Numbered from the stretch's first letter, positions 52,368 to 61,985 are shown. The stretch is DNA of 64,000 bases from Acidobacteriota bacterium (GCA_021816455.1 JAKAXU010000006.1:1-64000), one strand, 5' to 3'. Program-made: numbers and translations. Notes: generated from the letters alone by a model not told the origin.

Positions 52368-53194
52368 GCTTCTGCCCCATGCTCCGGCTCTTCCTGACCA
52401 TCCACCTCTACAAACAGCTTCGGTTCTTCGGCCACTTCCTCGCCTTCGTTCAGCTCCTCGGCCGCCATCTTCTCAAACTCCGCCATCGACGGCAGCTCCG
52501 ACAGATCCTTCAGCCCAAACCGCAGCAAAAATTCCTTCGTTGTCTTGTACAGCATCGGTCGGCCCACCACCTGCTTCCGTCCTGCCGTCGCAATCAGCTT
52601 TCGAGCGATCAGCGACCCCAGCACGCCGGCCGAATCCACTCCGCGAATCTCCGCTACCTCCGGCGCGGTCACCGGCTGCTTGTACGCCACCACTGCGAGA
52701 GTCTCCAGCGCCGGCAGGCTCAGCTTCAGCGCCGGCTTCAGGCTCTTCACAAACTGCCGCACCGCATCATGGCACTCCGGCTTGGTCGCAAACCGATACC
52801 CACCTGCAACCTCTCGAATCTCGATCCCGCGCACATCGGCCTGATATTCCTCCATCAACTCATCCAGCATCCCGCGCAACAGTTCGCGCACCATGCGCTC
52901 CTCGCGCCGCCTCTGCTGCTCCCGCTCTTTCGCCTCTGCTTCTTCGGCAGCCGCTTCGGATACATTCTCCACTGCCTGGCCCGCCGGAGCCTCGACTTCT
53001 GCGCTGAACTCCAGTCCTCGCGCTGTCTCCGCCACACTCGCGCCCGCTGCCTCGGCGGCCGTCCTCTTTTCCGCCGCTTCGCGCTCGGCCTTCCACGCCA
53101 GCGCTTCAAAGGAAAACAACTCCGCCAACTGCCCCAGCGTTACCGGCTCTTCCGCCGCATAGATCACCGCTTCCAGTTTTGCCTTCAGGCTCAT
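52364..53194 (-). CDS. scpB: Chromosome segregation protein ScpB
   Basis: ScpB binds ScpA and SMC in the condensin-like complex that compacts and segregates chromosomes. 276 residues from ATG 53192-53194. Winged-helix 1 opens MSLKAKLEAVIYAAEEPVTL. Then comes an acidic, alanine-rich insertion (about 30-95), which the usual 180-200-residue protein lacks. After it, EVAGGYRFATKPE, LSLPALETLAVVAYKQPVT and IRGVDSAGVLGSLIARKLI form winged-helix 2, and GRPMLYKTTKEFL is the diagnostic end. scpA is not adjacent. The stop overlaps the start of the pseudouridine synthase, the conserved scpB-rluB order. Confidence 0.95.
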   Translation of the reverse strand: MSLKAKLEAVIYAAEEPVTLGQLAELFSFEALAWKAEREAAEKRTAAEAAGASVAETARGLEFSAEVEAPAGQAVENVSEAAAEEAEAKEREQQRRREERMVRELLRGMLDELMEEYQADVRGIEIREVAGGYRFATKPECHDAVRQFVKSLKPALKLSLPALETLAVVAYKQPVTAPEVAEIRGVDSAGVLGSLIARKLIATAGRKQVVGRPMLYKTTKEFLLRFGLKDLSELPSMAEFEKMAAEELNEGEEVAEEPKLFVEVDGQEEPEHGAEA

Positions 53195-53471
53195 CCCGCT
53201 TCTCTGCAAAGGCTGGTCACGCGCTTGCTGCCAGCCATCCTTCCGTCCAGATCGTTCGCGCCGCCCGCGCACAGTTGTCCCGCGAGCCAGCAGCCCATCT
53301 TTCCATCCTACCGGAATCCCACCTCGCGCATCGTTCTGCCTGCGCGATTCGGGCACGCATTTCTCCGCGGCCCACGCAGCGCAAGGCGGAAAACAACGAG
53401 GCGCAAAGCAGGTTCTCTGCCGCACGCCTCGTTCACTCGCTGCTCTCCGATTTGGCTCTCTTAAAACAGGA

Positions 53472-53852
53472 CTATGACTTCGCAGCGCTGTCCAGCCACC
53501 GCTCGAGCTGTGCGGCAAGCCGCTTGAAGTCAATGGGCTTCGACGTACAATCATTACAGCCAGCCTGGATGACCCGCTCATGATCCGTTACCATCGCATG
53601 CGCTGTCACAGCAATGACCGGGATATTCTTCAGCTCTGGCTCTCTTCGAATCCATGTTGCAAGGGACAAACCGTCTTCCGATCCAAGCTGTACGTCGAGC
53701 AAGACGGCGTGAGGCGGTTGATTCCTGAAAACGGCAAAAGCCTGTTCCAGGTTCTCGGCAGACGTCACTTCGAACCCTTCGACTTCCAGCCAGTCACAAA
53801 GCAGCTCGCGGTTGGGCAGATTGTCTTCGACCACCAGTATGCGATGCTTCAA
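53472..53852 (-). CDS. Single-domain response regulator
   Basis: 126 residues. The start is a TTG at 53850-53852 that overlaps the stop of the histidine kinase (TTGA) and has GGAG five bases upstream. A longer frame to 53915 would add an unlikely leader. It is a CheY-like receiver only: acidic pair E9-D10, phosphoacceptor D53 in AVLLDVQ, Thr in VIAVTAHAM, and Lys in TSKPID. Without an output domain it must act by protein contact or as a phosphorelay intermediate with the hybrid kinase encoded just before it. Confidence 0.93.
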   Translation of the reverse strand: MKHRILVVEDNLPNRELLCDWLEVEGFEVTSAENLEQAFAVFRNQPPHAVLLDVQLGSEDGLSLATWIRREPELKNIPVIAVTAHAMVTDHERVIQAGCNDCTSKPIDFKRLAAQLERWLDSAAKS

Positions 53853-56806
53853 GATTTCTCCGTGGGTGCCTGGGGTACCACTCGCTGTAACTGCCGGATC
53901 AAGGCCTCCTGCCACCGTTCCTGCTTATGGAAAAGAGCCGCCGCATTCATCTGGAGGTAATGCTTTTCTTCCACAGTAAGATCCTTGCTCGTCAGCACAA
54001 AGATGGGCAAATCCCTGGTGCGCGAATCGGTCCGCCATTCGGCGAGTAACTGAAATCCGCTCACCTCCGGCAGAATAAGATCGAGAATTACAAGTCCGGG
54101 CAAGGAAGCTGCTATCTGAGCGCGGGCCTCGGCTGCGTCGGCGGCAGTGTTCACAACATATTGATTCCTGGACAACAATTCAGCGATGAACTCGCGTGTC
54201 GGACGATCATCGTCCACCACCAAAATCGACCGCGTTTGTCCGCTGTGCCCCCGATGATTCAGGCAGCGCTCCATTGCGGCCAGTAAAGTCCCTTTTGCCA
54301 CGGGCTTTACAACGTATTCATCCGCACCCAGATGCGCTCCCATGTCTGGCTGATCAATGATCGAAACGATGACCACGGGAAGCGCGGCTGTTCGGGGATG
54401 GCTTTTCAAATTCGACAACAAATCCCAACCATTAATGGGTTGCATCATGATGTCCAGTGTGATGGCGTCAGGTTGCAGATCAGCCGCCATATCCACAGCG
54501 CGTCGAGGTTGGTCGCACAACACTACGTCGTAACCCGACGAAACGAGCTGAGACTCAATAAGTTGAGCTGACGCCAAATCGTCTTCGATGACGAGTATCC
54601 GAGTGGATTCTCGCGCGTTGACTCCTGATTCAGTCTTGAAAATCTCTTCTCTTCGGGAAGTGGAAGCGATCGGAAGCGTGAAGTAAAAGCAGCTTCCCGA
54701 GCCAGGTTGGCTTTCAAGGCCCAACTGGCCGCCTTGCAGCTCGACCAGGCGCTGTGAGATGGCCAGTCCCAGGCCTGTTCCCTCCGCCTTATTGCCTGGC
54801 TGTTGCAGCCGATAGAAAGCTTCGAAAATTCGCTTTTGCGCTTCCGGTGAAATGCCTGGTCCCGAGTCGCGAACTTCGACTCGGACAAACTCGCCAAGTG
54901 GTTGGGCAGAGAGTTCAATCTTTCCGCCCTCTGGCGTGAACTTGATGGCGTTTCCAAGCAGGTTCATCAACACTTGTTTGAAGCGGGTGGCATCGGCCCG
55001 GACACTTATATCCGGCGTGTCATGCTGCAAGAAAGATTGTTTTTTCTTATCGGCGAGAGGCCTGAGGGTGTCAAGAATTTCAGCGAATGGCAAGGAAATC
55101 GGTACGCTTTCCATTGTCAGTTGCAGGTGTCCGGCCTCAATCCTGGAGAGGTCGAGGATGTCGTTGATTAATCGGAGAAGGTGCTCACCGCCGGTGTGAA
55201 TGTGGTTTACGTAGCGCTGCTGGCGCTCGTTCAGCGGCCCGTAACGCGCATCGCACAGAAGGTCGGAAAAACCGAGCACCGCATTCAGCGGAGTGCGCAG
55301 CTCATGGCTCATTGTCGAAAGAAACTGGTCCTTGAACTTGTTGGAGCGTTCAGCTTCTTCTTTGGCCCGCACCAGATCCGCCTGCGTCTGCTTGATCTCC
55401 GTGATGTCACGCGCTATCGCGTAGTGGATTTGTTGTTCGGGGTAGGGGGTTGCGCTCCACAAGAGCCACTTATAGGAACCGTCCTTGGTCAGATAGCGGT
55501 TTTCATGGGAAATGGTGTCCAGGCCTTGGATTAACTTTTCGGCCTCTAATATGGTTGACGCACGGTCGTCCGGATGGATGAAATCCAGGTAGGGCTTCGC
55601 CATAAGCTCTTCGATCGAATAGCCAAGCGTTCTGGACCATGCGGGATTAAGCCGCTTGAAGTATCCGTCGTAGCCGATGATCGCTATCATGTCGATCGAA
55701 AGCGTAAAAAACCTGTCTATCTCTTCACGGGTCTTCTTGAGTTCGGTGATGTCCCGAAAAACGAGCACGACTCCCAGGTCTTCTCCTGCGCCAGTAATGA
55801 TGGGCGCTGCACTGTCTTCGATGTCAAACTCTTTGCCGTCTTTGGAAAGCAGAAGCGTGTGATCGGCGAGGCCGACTACCGTTCCCTCTCGGAAGACTTT
55901 CTTGACGGGATTCTCAACCGGGTTCCGTGTCTCCTTGTTGACGATGTCGAAGACTATATCCATGGACTTACCCAGCGCTTCCTCCATGTGCCATCCGGTT
56001 AACGACTGGGCTACAGAATTCATGAAGGTGACCGTGCCGTTCATATCGGTGGCGATAACGGCGTCGCCGATGCTGCCAAGAGTAGTAGAGAACCATTTTT
56101 CGCTTTTTCCTAGAGCTTCCTGCGCTCGTTTGCGTTCCGACAGCTCGCGGGTCAGCAGGCCGAAACACAGTGCCAGTAGCGAAATGCTCCCAAGAGTGCC
56201 GGCGGCAATTGTGCGAACGGACCGCATCATACTGTCGTTCGCTCTTTGCGTACGAGCCTTCAGCAGAGATTGTTCCTCGCTTGCCATTGCCGCAGCCAGA
56301 GCGCGAATCTGCTCCATTGAGCGTATTCCGGACCCTTGCAGGACAAGCATGGTTGCTTCTTCTGTTTTTCCATTTCTGCGCAGGTCGATTGTTGTTTGAA
56401 GCTCGGCTAATTTCTTCTCAATGAGGAGATCCATGGCCTGGATTCGCTTCTGTTGATCGGAATTGTCTGAAGTCAGATTCTTCAGATGGCGGATTTCCCG
56501 ATCGAGGTTCCGGATTGCCTCGTTATATGGCTGGAGATATGCCGCATCCCCGGTGAGAAGATAACCGCGTTGCCCGGTTTCCGCGTCAACGAGCAGTGTC
56601 AAGGTGCCATCAATAGCCCCCAATACGTCGTCGCTGTGCCGTTGCCGCTCGGCGCTTTCGTTGAACCGCATCGTATTCCGGTAGGATTCCCAGCCACCGA
56701 AGAGCAGAACAATCACGGCGATAATGAAACCCCACCCAATCAGGTGTCGCTCAATTTTCAGTCTCACAGCTTCGCCATCCGGTAACGGATCCTGGAGGGT
56801 AGTCAT
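53849..56806 (-). CDS. Hybrid histidine kinase: CHASE3, two PAS, two receiver domains
   Basis: 985 residues from ATG 56804-56806, which overlaps the HD-GYP gene stop (ATGA). Layout: transmembrane helix 1 (IGWGFIIAVIVLLFGGW, about 25-40); CHASE3 sensor (about 45-195, with LLVDAETGQRGYLLTGD); helix 2 (TLGSISLLALCFGLLT); PAS 1 (about 236-355); PAS 2 (about 362-480); HisKA with the autophosphorylated His in MSHELRTPLN (H501); HATPase (GTGLGLAISQRLVEL); receiver 1 (VIEDD, TLDIMMQP, VVKPV); receiver 2 (VVDDD, ILDLILPEV, with LFHKQE replacing the usual KP). A membrane sensor with a multistep relay. Partners are the flanking HD-GYP and receiver proteins. Confidence 0.94.
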   Translation of the reverse strand: MTTLQDPLPDGEAVRLKIERHLIGWGFIIAVIVLLFGGWESYRNTMRFNESAERQRHSDDVLGAIDGTLTLLVDAETGQRGYLLTGDAAYLQPYNEAIRNLDREIRHLKNLTSDNSDQQKRIQAMDLLIEKKLAELQTTIDLRRNGKTEEATMLVLQGSGIRSMEQIRALAAAMASEEQSLLKARTQRANDSMMRSVRTIAAGTLGSISLLALCFGLLTRELSERKRAQEALGKSEKWFSTTLGSIGDAVIATDMNGTVTFMNSVAQSLTGWHMEEALGKSMDIVFDIVNKETRNPVENPVKKVFREGTVVGLADHTLLLSKDGKEFDIEDSAAPIITGAGEDLGVVLVFRDITELKKTREEIDRFFTLSIDMIAIIGYDGYFKRLNPAWSRTLGYSIEELMAKPYLDFIHPDDRASTILEAEKLIQGLDTISHENRYLTKDGSYKWLLWSATPYPEQQIHYAIARDITEIKQTQADLVRAKEEAERSNKFKDQFLSTMSHELRTPLNAVLGFSDLLCDARYGPLNERQQRYVNHIHTGGEHLLRLINDILDLSRIEAGHLQLTMESVPISLPFAEILDTLRPLADKKKQSFLQHDTPDISVRADATRFKQVLMNLLGNAIKFTPEGGKIELSAQPLGEFVRVEVRDSGPGISPEAQKRIFEAFYRLQQPGNKAEGTGLGLAISQRLVELQGGQLGLESQPGSGSCFYFTLPIASTSRREEIFKTESGVNARESTRILVIEDDLASAQLIESQLVSSGYDVVLCDQPRRAVDMAADLQPDAITLDIMMQPINGWDLLSNLKSHPRTAALPVVIVSIIDQPDMGAHLGADEYVVKPVAKGTLLAAMERCLNHRGHSGQTRSILVVDDDRPTREFIAELLSRNQYVVNTAADAAEARAQIAASLPGLVILDLILPEVSGFQLLAEWRTDSRTRDLPIFVLTSKDLTVEEKHYLQMNAAALFHKQERWQEALIRQLQRVVPQAPTEKS

Positions 56807-57801
56807 TCCCTGCCGGACCTTGCCGGTTGCAGGGGGGCGCAACCAAGAACCATAGCTTCAAATTCGTCCAGAACGGAAGCATCCCACCATCCGCGTTCCG
56901 CCTCCGCTCGCATGATCGAAAACGCTTCCTCAGGCGGGAGAGACTTCCGGTAGGGTCGCTCCGTGGTGAGCGCGTCATAGATATCCACGATCTGGAGGAT
57001 GCGCACGGTTATCGGGATCTGTTCACCTTTCAGCCCGTCCGGATATCCCGATCCGTCCATTTTTTCGTGGTGGTGTCGGATGACTGGTAACACCAGACGA
57101 AAGGACTTCAATGGCGAACATATCCGTTCCCCGATGACCGGATGCTGCTTCATGATGGCCCACTCTTCGTCCGTCAGCGGGCCGCGCTTGAGCAGGATAT
57201 CTTCCGGCACAGCTATCTTGCCGATGTCGTGAACGATTCCGGATCGACGCAGGGCTACTTTCAATTCCTCTGACAAGCCAAGTCGCTCAGCAATCGCCAC
57301 GCAGTATTTCGACAAACGGTCACAGTGCCCCTGGGTGGAGGGATCTTTGGCTTCGATACTCAACGCAAGACTGAACAAAACCATCTCTGCGTTCTCAAGT
57401 TCATCGGTGAAATGTTTCAACCGAAGAAGAGAATGGACGCGGGCCAGCAATTCATGTCTGTTGACTGGTTTGCTCAGAAAGTCGTCCGCGCCACACTTGA
57501 TCCCCAGAACGCGATCATCGGAGCTTGTCAGACCAGTGACCAGGATGACAGGTACAAAACGTGTATTCGGCTGCGATTTAATCGCCTGGCACACGGCGAA
57601 CCCGGTCTTGCCAGGCATCATCACGTCCAGTAAAGCCAAGTCCACGGAACCTTCCTGAACAGCTCGCAGTGCTTGTTCTCCGTCTGCCGCGCTGATGACG
57701 TTATAACCCTCCCCAAGAAGTAGTACCGAGAGCAGATCCCGATTCGCGTCAGCATCATCGGCTACCAAGATGGTGGCTTTGTTATTACCAGAGTCAGACA
57801 T
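56803..57801 (-). CDS. RpfG-like response regulator with HD-GYP c-di-GMP phosphodiesterase
   Basis: 332 residues. The receiver domain (about 10-125) has the phosphoacceptor D59 in ALLDVMMPGKTG and Lys in LSKPVN. The HD-GYP domain (about 135-320) has the catalytic HD in IVHDIGK (H191-D192), HHHEKMDGSGYPDGLKGE with the GYP, and IVDIYDALTTERPYRK. All key residues of an active cyclic-di-GMP hydrolase are present. Phosphorylation by the hybrid kinase encoded next probably switches this activity. First gene of a three-gene operon joined by ATGA and TTGA overlaps; the AT-rich region upstream likely holds the promoter. Confidence 0.95.
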   Translation of the reverse strand: MSDSGNNKATILVADDADANRDLLSVLLLGEGYNVISAADGEQALRAVQEGSVDLALLDVMMPGKTGFAVCQAIKSQPNTRFVPVILVTGLTSSDDRVLGIKCGADDFLSKPVNRHELLARVHSLLRLKHFTDELENAEMVLFSLALSIEAKDPSTQGHCDRLSKYCVAIAERLGLSEELKVALRRSGIVHDIGKIAVPEDILLKRGPLTDEEWAIMKQHPVIGERICSPLKSFRLVLPVIRHHHEKMDGSGYPDGLKGEQIPITVRILQIVDIYDALTTERPYRKSLPPEEAFSIMRAEAERGWWDASVLDEFEAMVLGCAPLQPARSGRE

Positions 57802-58210
57802 GCTTCCCCTCCACCGGCATCAACAAAAGATGCAAACGAAATACGTCGTGCGAAAAACATTCTCCGATTGTGGATACGAGCGATCGATATTCACTGACAC
57901 AGTATGCTTACGAGCTATAAGCTATTTTGTCAATTATTTCTACTTACGATGTTACTCTTATTACTGATAAGTAACCGCCTGTCTGGACCGGTTGAAAGTC
58001 CGTGCGCGCGGTCGCGTTTGGATACGCAATCCGTCTCCCCGGGTTGCCTCCTCAGTAGAAAATTTGACCGCTTTTCGTGACTTGTCTTCAGACGCGCTTG
58101 CCCTAACAAACCTCTTGCATAGGCTACGGAGCCTCTGGACAATCGCTTGGACTCCAGGAAGGCTCTGCACAAGTCCCCCTGAAGTTCATGCAACAGAAGT
58201 ATCTTCTGGT
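57802..58210. other. 409-base gap between HD-GYP operon and FAD oxidoreductase gene
   Basis: No gene seen. The 57880-57970 stretch is strikingly AT-rich for this genome (ctattttgtcaattatttct) and is the probable promoter region for the minus-strand HD-GYP operon. The remaining 240 bases are of normal composition, with no hairpin, RNA gene or repeat recognised. Confidence 0.5.
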
Positions 58211-59464
58211 TCAGGCCATCTCAGCGGGCAGAATTATTGCGGACGCAACCAGCCGCCACGCAAGCTCCGGTCCACGCGTCGCCACGAAATGTTCCAACGA
58301 CTCTGCGCCCACATGCACGCCGAGCATCCGCGCGAAGAGATGCGGTTCAGCAGCCAGCATCCGGATCGTCCGGCTGCGAAATCCCGGCCATCGATCCATG
58401 AGTAGCATGACGCGTGCCATCCGCTGGGGCAGCCGCAGAATTCTCGGATGTTCGCGGTTGTAGCGTGCAAGCGCCCGATCCACCGGCAGCTTTGCCAGCG
58501 CATCTGCAAGCAGCAGCGCCTGACGAAAAGCCATCGCCATACCCTCGCCGGTGATGGCATCGGCTGAACCGGAGGCATCGCCCACCAGAGCGACGCGCCC
58601 GGTGGCCACACGCCTCAGCCGCCGCGTCGTCGTCAGCGCTCCTCGCTCGCGATCCGTGCGCAACAGCGCCGTCGTTCCTGCCAGCTTTCGCCGCAGCCAC
58701 GGCATCTCCTCCAGCAGCGCCTCCACGCGGCAGTGCGGGTCGCGCGCGATCGTCGCCACACATACCTCGTCGGCTCCAACCGGCGTCACATACGCCTGGC
58801 CTCTCCTGCACCAGTGCACTTCCACCGTATCGTTCCACGGCCGCACGCGATAGTGCTGGCGAAATCCAAACCGGCTGCTCAGCACCTGGCCCGCATCCAG
58901 TCCCGCCCAGCGCCGCAGTCGCGATCCCTGGCCATCGGCGCCGATCAGGCAGCCATAGTGGCAATCTTCGCCCGCCACGCGCACCGTTCCGTCTGGCAGC
59001 AAGCGCACCAGCGTATTCCATCGCAGTTCGACGCCCGCATCCTCGGCGGCACGCACCAGCCGCTCGTGCAATAGCGGCCGCTTCACGCCCAGCCCATCCT
59101 GAGGCCCGAGCGCGAAGACCGATCGTTCACCCTCTTCGCCAATCGCCGGGAAACGCGCCTCGGCCTGCGCTTCGATCTCCTCGTCGATCTTCACCCGGCG
59201 CACCGCAGCGCGGCTTGCCTTGCCTTGGCCGTGGCTCACAAAGCGAATCCCGCGAAAGATTCCTCCGTCGACCGCGTCCAGATGCACACCAAGCCGCCGC
59301 AGTTCGCGTACTGAATCCGGCATCAGTCCTTCCCCGCAGGCTTTGTCGATCGGCGGGCGTCCGGCGTCGGCCACTGTCACCCTCGCACCCCGCTGCCGCA
59401 GCGCAAGCGCCGCAGTAAGCCCCGCGGGACCACCCCCCACAATCAGTGCATCCACACCGTTCAT
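58211..59464 (-). CDS. FAD-dependent oxidoreductase (geranylgeranyl-reductase-like) of PKS operon
   Basis: 417 residues from ATG 59462-59464, which overlaps the polyketide synthase stop (ATGA) and has GGAG five bases upstream. The N-terminus DALIVGGGPAGLTAALALRQ is an FAD-binding Rossmann fold. Next come PIDKACGEGLMPDS, the GCLIGADGQGSRLRRW segment and RVALVGDASGSADAITGEGM, the second FAD motif of the PHBH/geranylgeranyl-reductase group. Such enzymes hydroxylate aromatics or reduce polyprenyl double bonds. Beside a type III polyketide synthase it most likely oxidises an aromatic or pyrone product (inference). No NAD(P)H-specific signature was read. Confidence 0.87.
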   Translation of the reverse strand: MNGVDALIVGGGPAGLTAALALRQRGARVTVADAGRPPIDKACGEGLMPDSVRELRRLGVHLDAVDGGIFRGIRFVSHGQGKASRAAVRRVKIDEEIEAQAEARFPAIGEEGERSVFALGPQDGLGVKRPLLHERLVRAAEDAGVELRWNTLVRLLPDGTVRVAGEDCHYGCLIGADGQGSRLRRWAGLDAGQVLSSRFGFRQHYRVRPWNDTVEVHWCRRGQAYVTPVGADEVCVATIARDPHCRVEALLEEMPWLRRKLAGTTALLRTDRERGALTTTRRLRRVATGRVALVGDASGSADAITGEGMAMAFRQALLLADALAKLPVDRALARYNREHPRILRLPQRMARVMLLMDRWPGFRSRTIRMLAAEPHLFARMLGVHVGAESLEHFVATRGPELAWRLVASAIILPAEMA

Positions 59465-60552
59465 GACCACTCCAGCAACAGCATCTCGGAACAGAATCCC
59501 GGACCCATCGCGACCAGCAGGCTGTGTGTACCGGGCTTCGGTCGATGCTCCCTCATCACGTCGTTGAGCACCATCAGCACCGAAGCAGAAGAGAGATTTC
59601 CCGCGCGTCGCAGCGCCTCCCAGCTCAGATGGAAGTCCTCCCGAGTCAATCCAAGCGCCTCTGCATTGGCTTCCAGCACCTTCGGTCCGCCGGTATGCAT
59701 GATCCAGGAACCAATCCCGGCGCGCGTCAGCCCATGCCGGGCCAAAAAGCCATCTACATTCGCACCCAGATGCTGCCTGACCACCGCCGGCACATCCGCG
59801 GAGAGAATGATCCGGAATCCTTTCTCAGAGATCGCCCAGCCCATGACTTCTTCGCTGTCGGGATAGAAGGTTGCCAGGCTGTCGACCACGCGCGGCCCCA
59901 GCTTCGCGGCGTCGCCGGATGTCCTTCGGTCGGCCATCTCTGCAGCCAGACGCTCGCCCACCACCAGAACCGCCGCGCATCCATCCCCGAACAGCCCCGA
60001 GGAGATCAGGTTCGGCACGCTCAGATTGTCCCGCTGCCAGGTCAGCGAGCACAACTCCACGCTCAACAGGATGGCCGCCTGATCCGGATACGCCTTCACG
60101 TAATCGGCCGCGCGAGCCAGTCCGGAAGCGCCTGCTACGCAGCCCAGCCCGAAGATCGGCGTCCGCTTGATGTGCACCGGCAACTTCATCCGGTTGATCA
60201 GACGCGCCTCCACCGAAGGACAGCCAATCCCGGTCACCGAGACGCTGAAGATCGTGCCGATCTTCTCCGGCGGCAGGCCGGTCTCGGCCAGCAATCCTCC
60301 GATCGCTTCCTCGCCCAGCCGCACTGCCGTTTCGATCCACACATCATTCGTCTTGCCCCAGGTATCGAGCGCCTGATACTCCTCCAGGCGCCGACTGAAA
60401 TAGCGGCCCTCCACTCCGGTGCGGGCGTGCAACCGCTCCAGCACGGCGGCGTTTTCCATCCCCTTGTCCCAATAGCTCTTCAGCGCCGCCAGCACCTCGT
60501 CCTGACCGAAGTAATGCGGCGGAAACGCCATCCTCGTGCCTGCAATCCTCAT
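59461..60552 (-). CDS. Type III polyketide synthase (chalcone/stilbene synthase family)
   Basis: 363 residues. It condenses a starter acyl-CoA with malonyl-CoA units without a carrier protein, giving alkylpyrones, resorcinols or similar rings. Catalytic triad: Cys in PIFGLGCVAGASG (C138), His in WIMHTGGPKV (H286), Asn in RRAGNLSSASV (N319). The SLTWQRD motif is typical of bacterial members. Start ATG 60550-60552; ATG 60531 is an alternative. It lies 47 bases after the aminotransferase gene and overlaps the oxidoreductase, forming a three-gene operon. The chemical product cannot be predicted from sequence alone. Confidence 0.93.
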   Translation of the reverse strand: MRIAGTRMAFPPHYFGQDEVLAALKSYWDKGMENAAVLERLHARTGVEGRYFSRRLEEYQALDTWGKTNDVWIETAVRLGEEAIGGLLAETGLPPEKIGTIFSVSVTGIGCPSVEARLINRMKLPVHIKRTPIFGLGCVAGASGLARAADYVKAYPDQAAILLSVELCSLTWQRDNLSVPNLISSGLFGDGCAAVLVVGERLAAEMADRRTSGDAAKLGPRVVDSLATFYPDSEEVMGWAISEKGFRIILSADVPAVVRQHLGANVDGFLARHGLTRAGIGSWIMHTGGPKVLEANAEALGLTREDFHLSWEALRRAGNLSSASVLMVLNDVMREHRPKPGTHSLLVAMGPGFCSEMLLLEWS

Positions 60553-60599
60553 CCGTGTTCTACTTTCTTCTGTTTATCATTGTCCTCGCAGCGGCACCG

Positions 60600-61985
60600 T
60601 CAGATGCGCACCGCGCGCGCCACAAGCCGCAACGCATCCGTCCAGAAGCTGCGCGAACTGTGGATCGACTCCATCGTCTCGGCCATCGCCTCGACAAAGC
60701 GTTCGAGAGATTCCTCGTCGACCACCAGCGGAGGGGTAGCCTTGAGCACCAGAAAATTGTTCCCACAAATCTGCGTCAGGATTCCATGCTCCCGATACAA
60801 CCGCATCACCAGCATCTGGCCGAACATCGCCGGATGCACCCGCGCAAAGGCTTCATAACTCAGACGCAGAGTCATCGATCGCGGCGCGCAAAACTCAATC
60901 CCGCTGAACAATCCCATCCCACGCACCGCGCGCACCATCTCATAACCCGCCAGCCGGTTGCGCAGCCGACCGCGAAACCATTCCCCCAGCCGCAGCGCAC
61001 GCTCCGCCAGTCCTTCGTCTTCGATCACCTCCAGCGTGGCCACCCCAGCGCGCATCGCCAGCCCATTCTCCGAGTAAGTCGAGGTATGCACGATGGCGCG
61101 TCGTAGCGATGGATAGACGCTCTCGTAGATTGCCTCGGTCATCAGCACTGCGCCGACCGGAACCAGTCCTCCGCTCAGCGCCTTGGCCAGAATCACCATA
61201 TCCGGCCGTAGTCCCCAGTGGTGCGCCGCCAGCATCGCGCCGGTTCGCCCCAGGCCCGTCTGTACCTCGTCCAGCACAAACACCGTTTCATACTTCCGAC
61301 AGAGCGCCTGCGCGCGCTCCAGATATCCCTGCGGCGGCAGCACAATGCCCGCTTCGCCCTGGATCGGCTCCAGGATCAACGCCGCAAACCGCCCCGTCTC
61401 CAGTGCCCGCTCCAGTTGCTCCACGTCTCCAAAGTCCACAAACTCCACGCCAGGGATCAGCTCGCCGAATCCCTCCCGCCAGAATGGCGCATCCATCAGC
61501 GCCAGGGCGCCGCAGGTCAGCCCATGGAACGCGCCGCGCGCCGCCAGCAGTCCGCCACGCCCGGTGTGCGCACGGGCAAATTTGATCGCCGTCTCCACAC
61601 CCTCCGCTCCGGAGGAAGAAAAATAAACCTTGCTCAGATGACCGCTGCCAGAGTGGTCCGCCAACCGCAGCAACCGCACGGCCAGCTCCGCCGCCGTCGC
61701 GCTCAAGTGGCTTTGCAGCATCTGCGGCCCATTTGCGTCCAGTTCGCGATGCAGCGCGCTCACAATGGCCGGATGGTTGTGTCCCGTGTTGTAGACACAA
61801 TAGCCGCTCAGAAAGTCGTCGATCCGTCGTCCGTCTGCGGTTTCGAGTGTCCCGCCTTCACACCGCGTATACTCAGCGTCCATCTCCAGCAGGCGCAGCA
61901 GATGCGCCCACTGCGGATTCACATTCCGCTCATACTGCTCGCGCGTAGCCGCACCGCGCTCCGTCCCCACATTTGCCGTTGTCAT
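60600..61985 (-). CDS. Class III aminotransferase of PKS operon
   Basis: 461 residues from ATG 61983-61985 with GAGGA upstream. PLP-dependent enzyme of the ornithine/acetylornithine/4-aminobutyrate group: FSSSGAEGVETAIKFAR for the phosphate site, VFVLDEVQTGLGRTG with the Asp (D239) that contacts the pyridine ring, and ILAKALSGG with the Schiff-base Lys (K268). Substrate specificity is not readable. First gene of the operon with the type III polyketide synthase, so it may supply an amino-derived starter or aminate the product. It could equally be a housekeeping transaminase placed there by chance. Confidence 0.92.
   Translation of the reverse strand: MTTANVGTERGAATREQYERNVNPQWAHLLRLLEMDAEYTRCEGGTLETADGRRIDDFLSGYCVYNTGHNHPAIVSALHRELDANGPQMLQSHLSATAAELAVRLLRLADHSGSGHLSKVYFSSSGAEGVETAIKFARAHTGRGGLLAARGAFHGLTCGALALMDAPFWREGFGELIPGVEFVDFGDVEQLERALETGRFAALILEPIQGEAGIVLPPQGYLERAQALCRKYETVFVLDEVQTGLGRTGAMLAAHHWGLRPDMVILAKALSGGLVPVGAVLMTEAIYESVYPSLRRAIVHTSTYSENGLAMRAGVATLEVIEDEGLAERALRLGEWFRGRLRNRLAGYEMVRAVRGMGLFSGIEFCAPRSMTLRLSYEAFARVHPAMFGQMLVMRLYREHGILTQICGNNFLVLKATPPLVVDEESLERFVEAMAETMESIHSSRSFWTDALRLVARAVRI

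Noticed and set aside
52277-53464. Long plus-strand frame opposite scpB
   Set aside because: Low complexity, no start site or domain; scpB on the other strand is certain.
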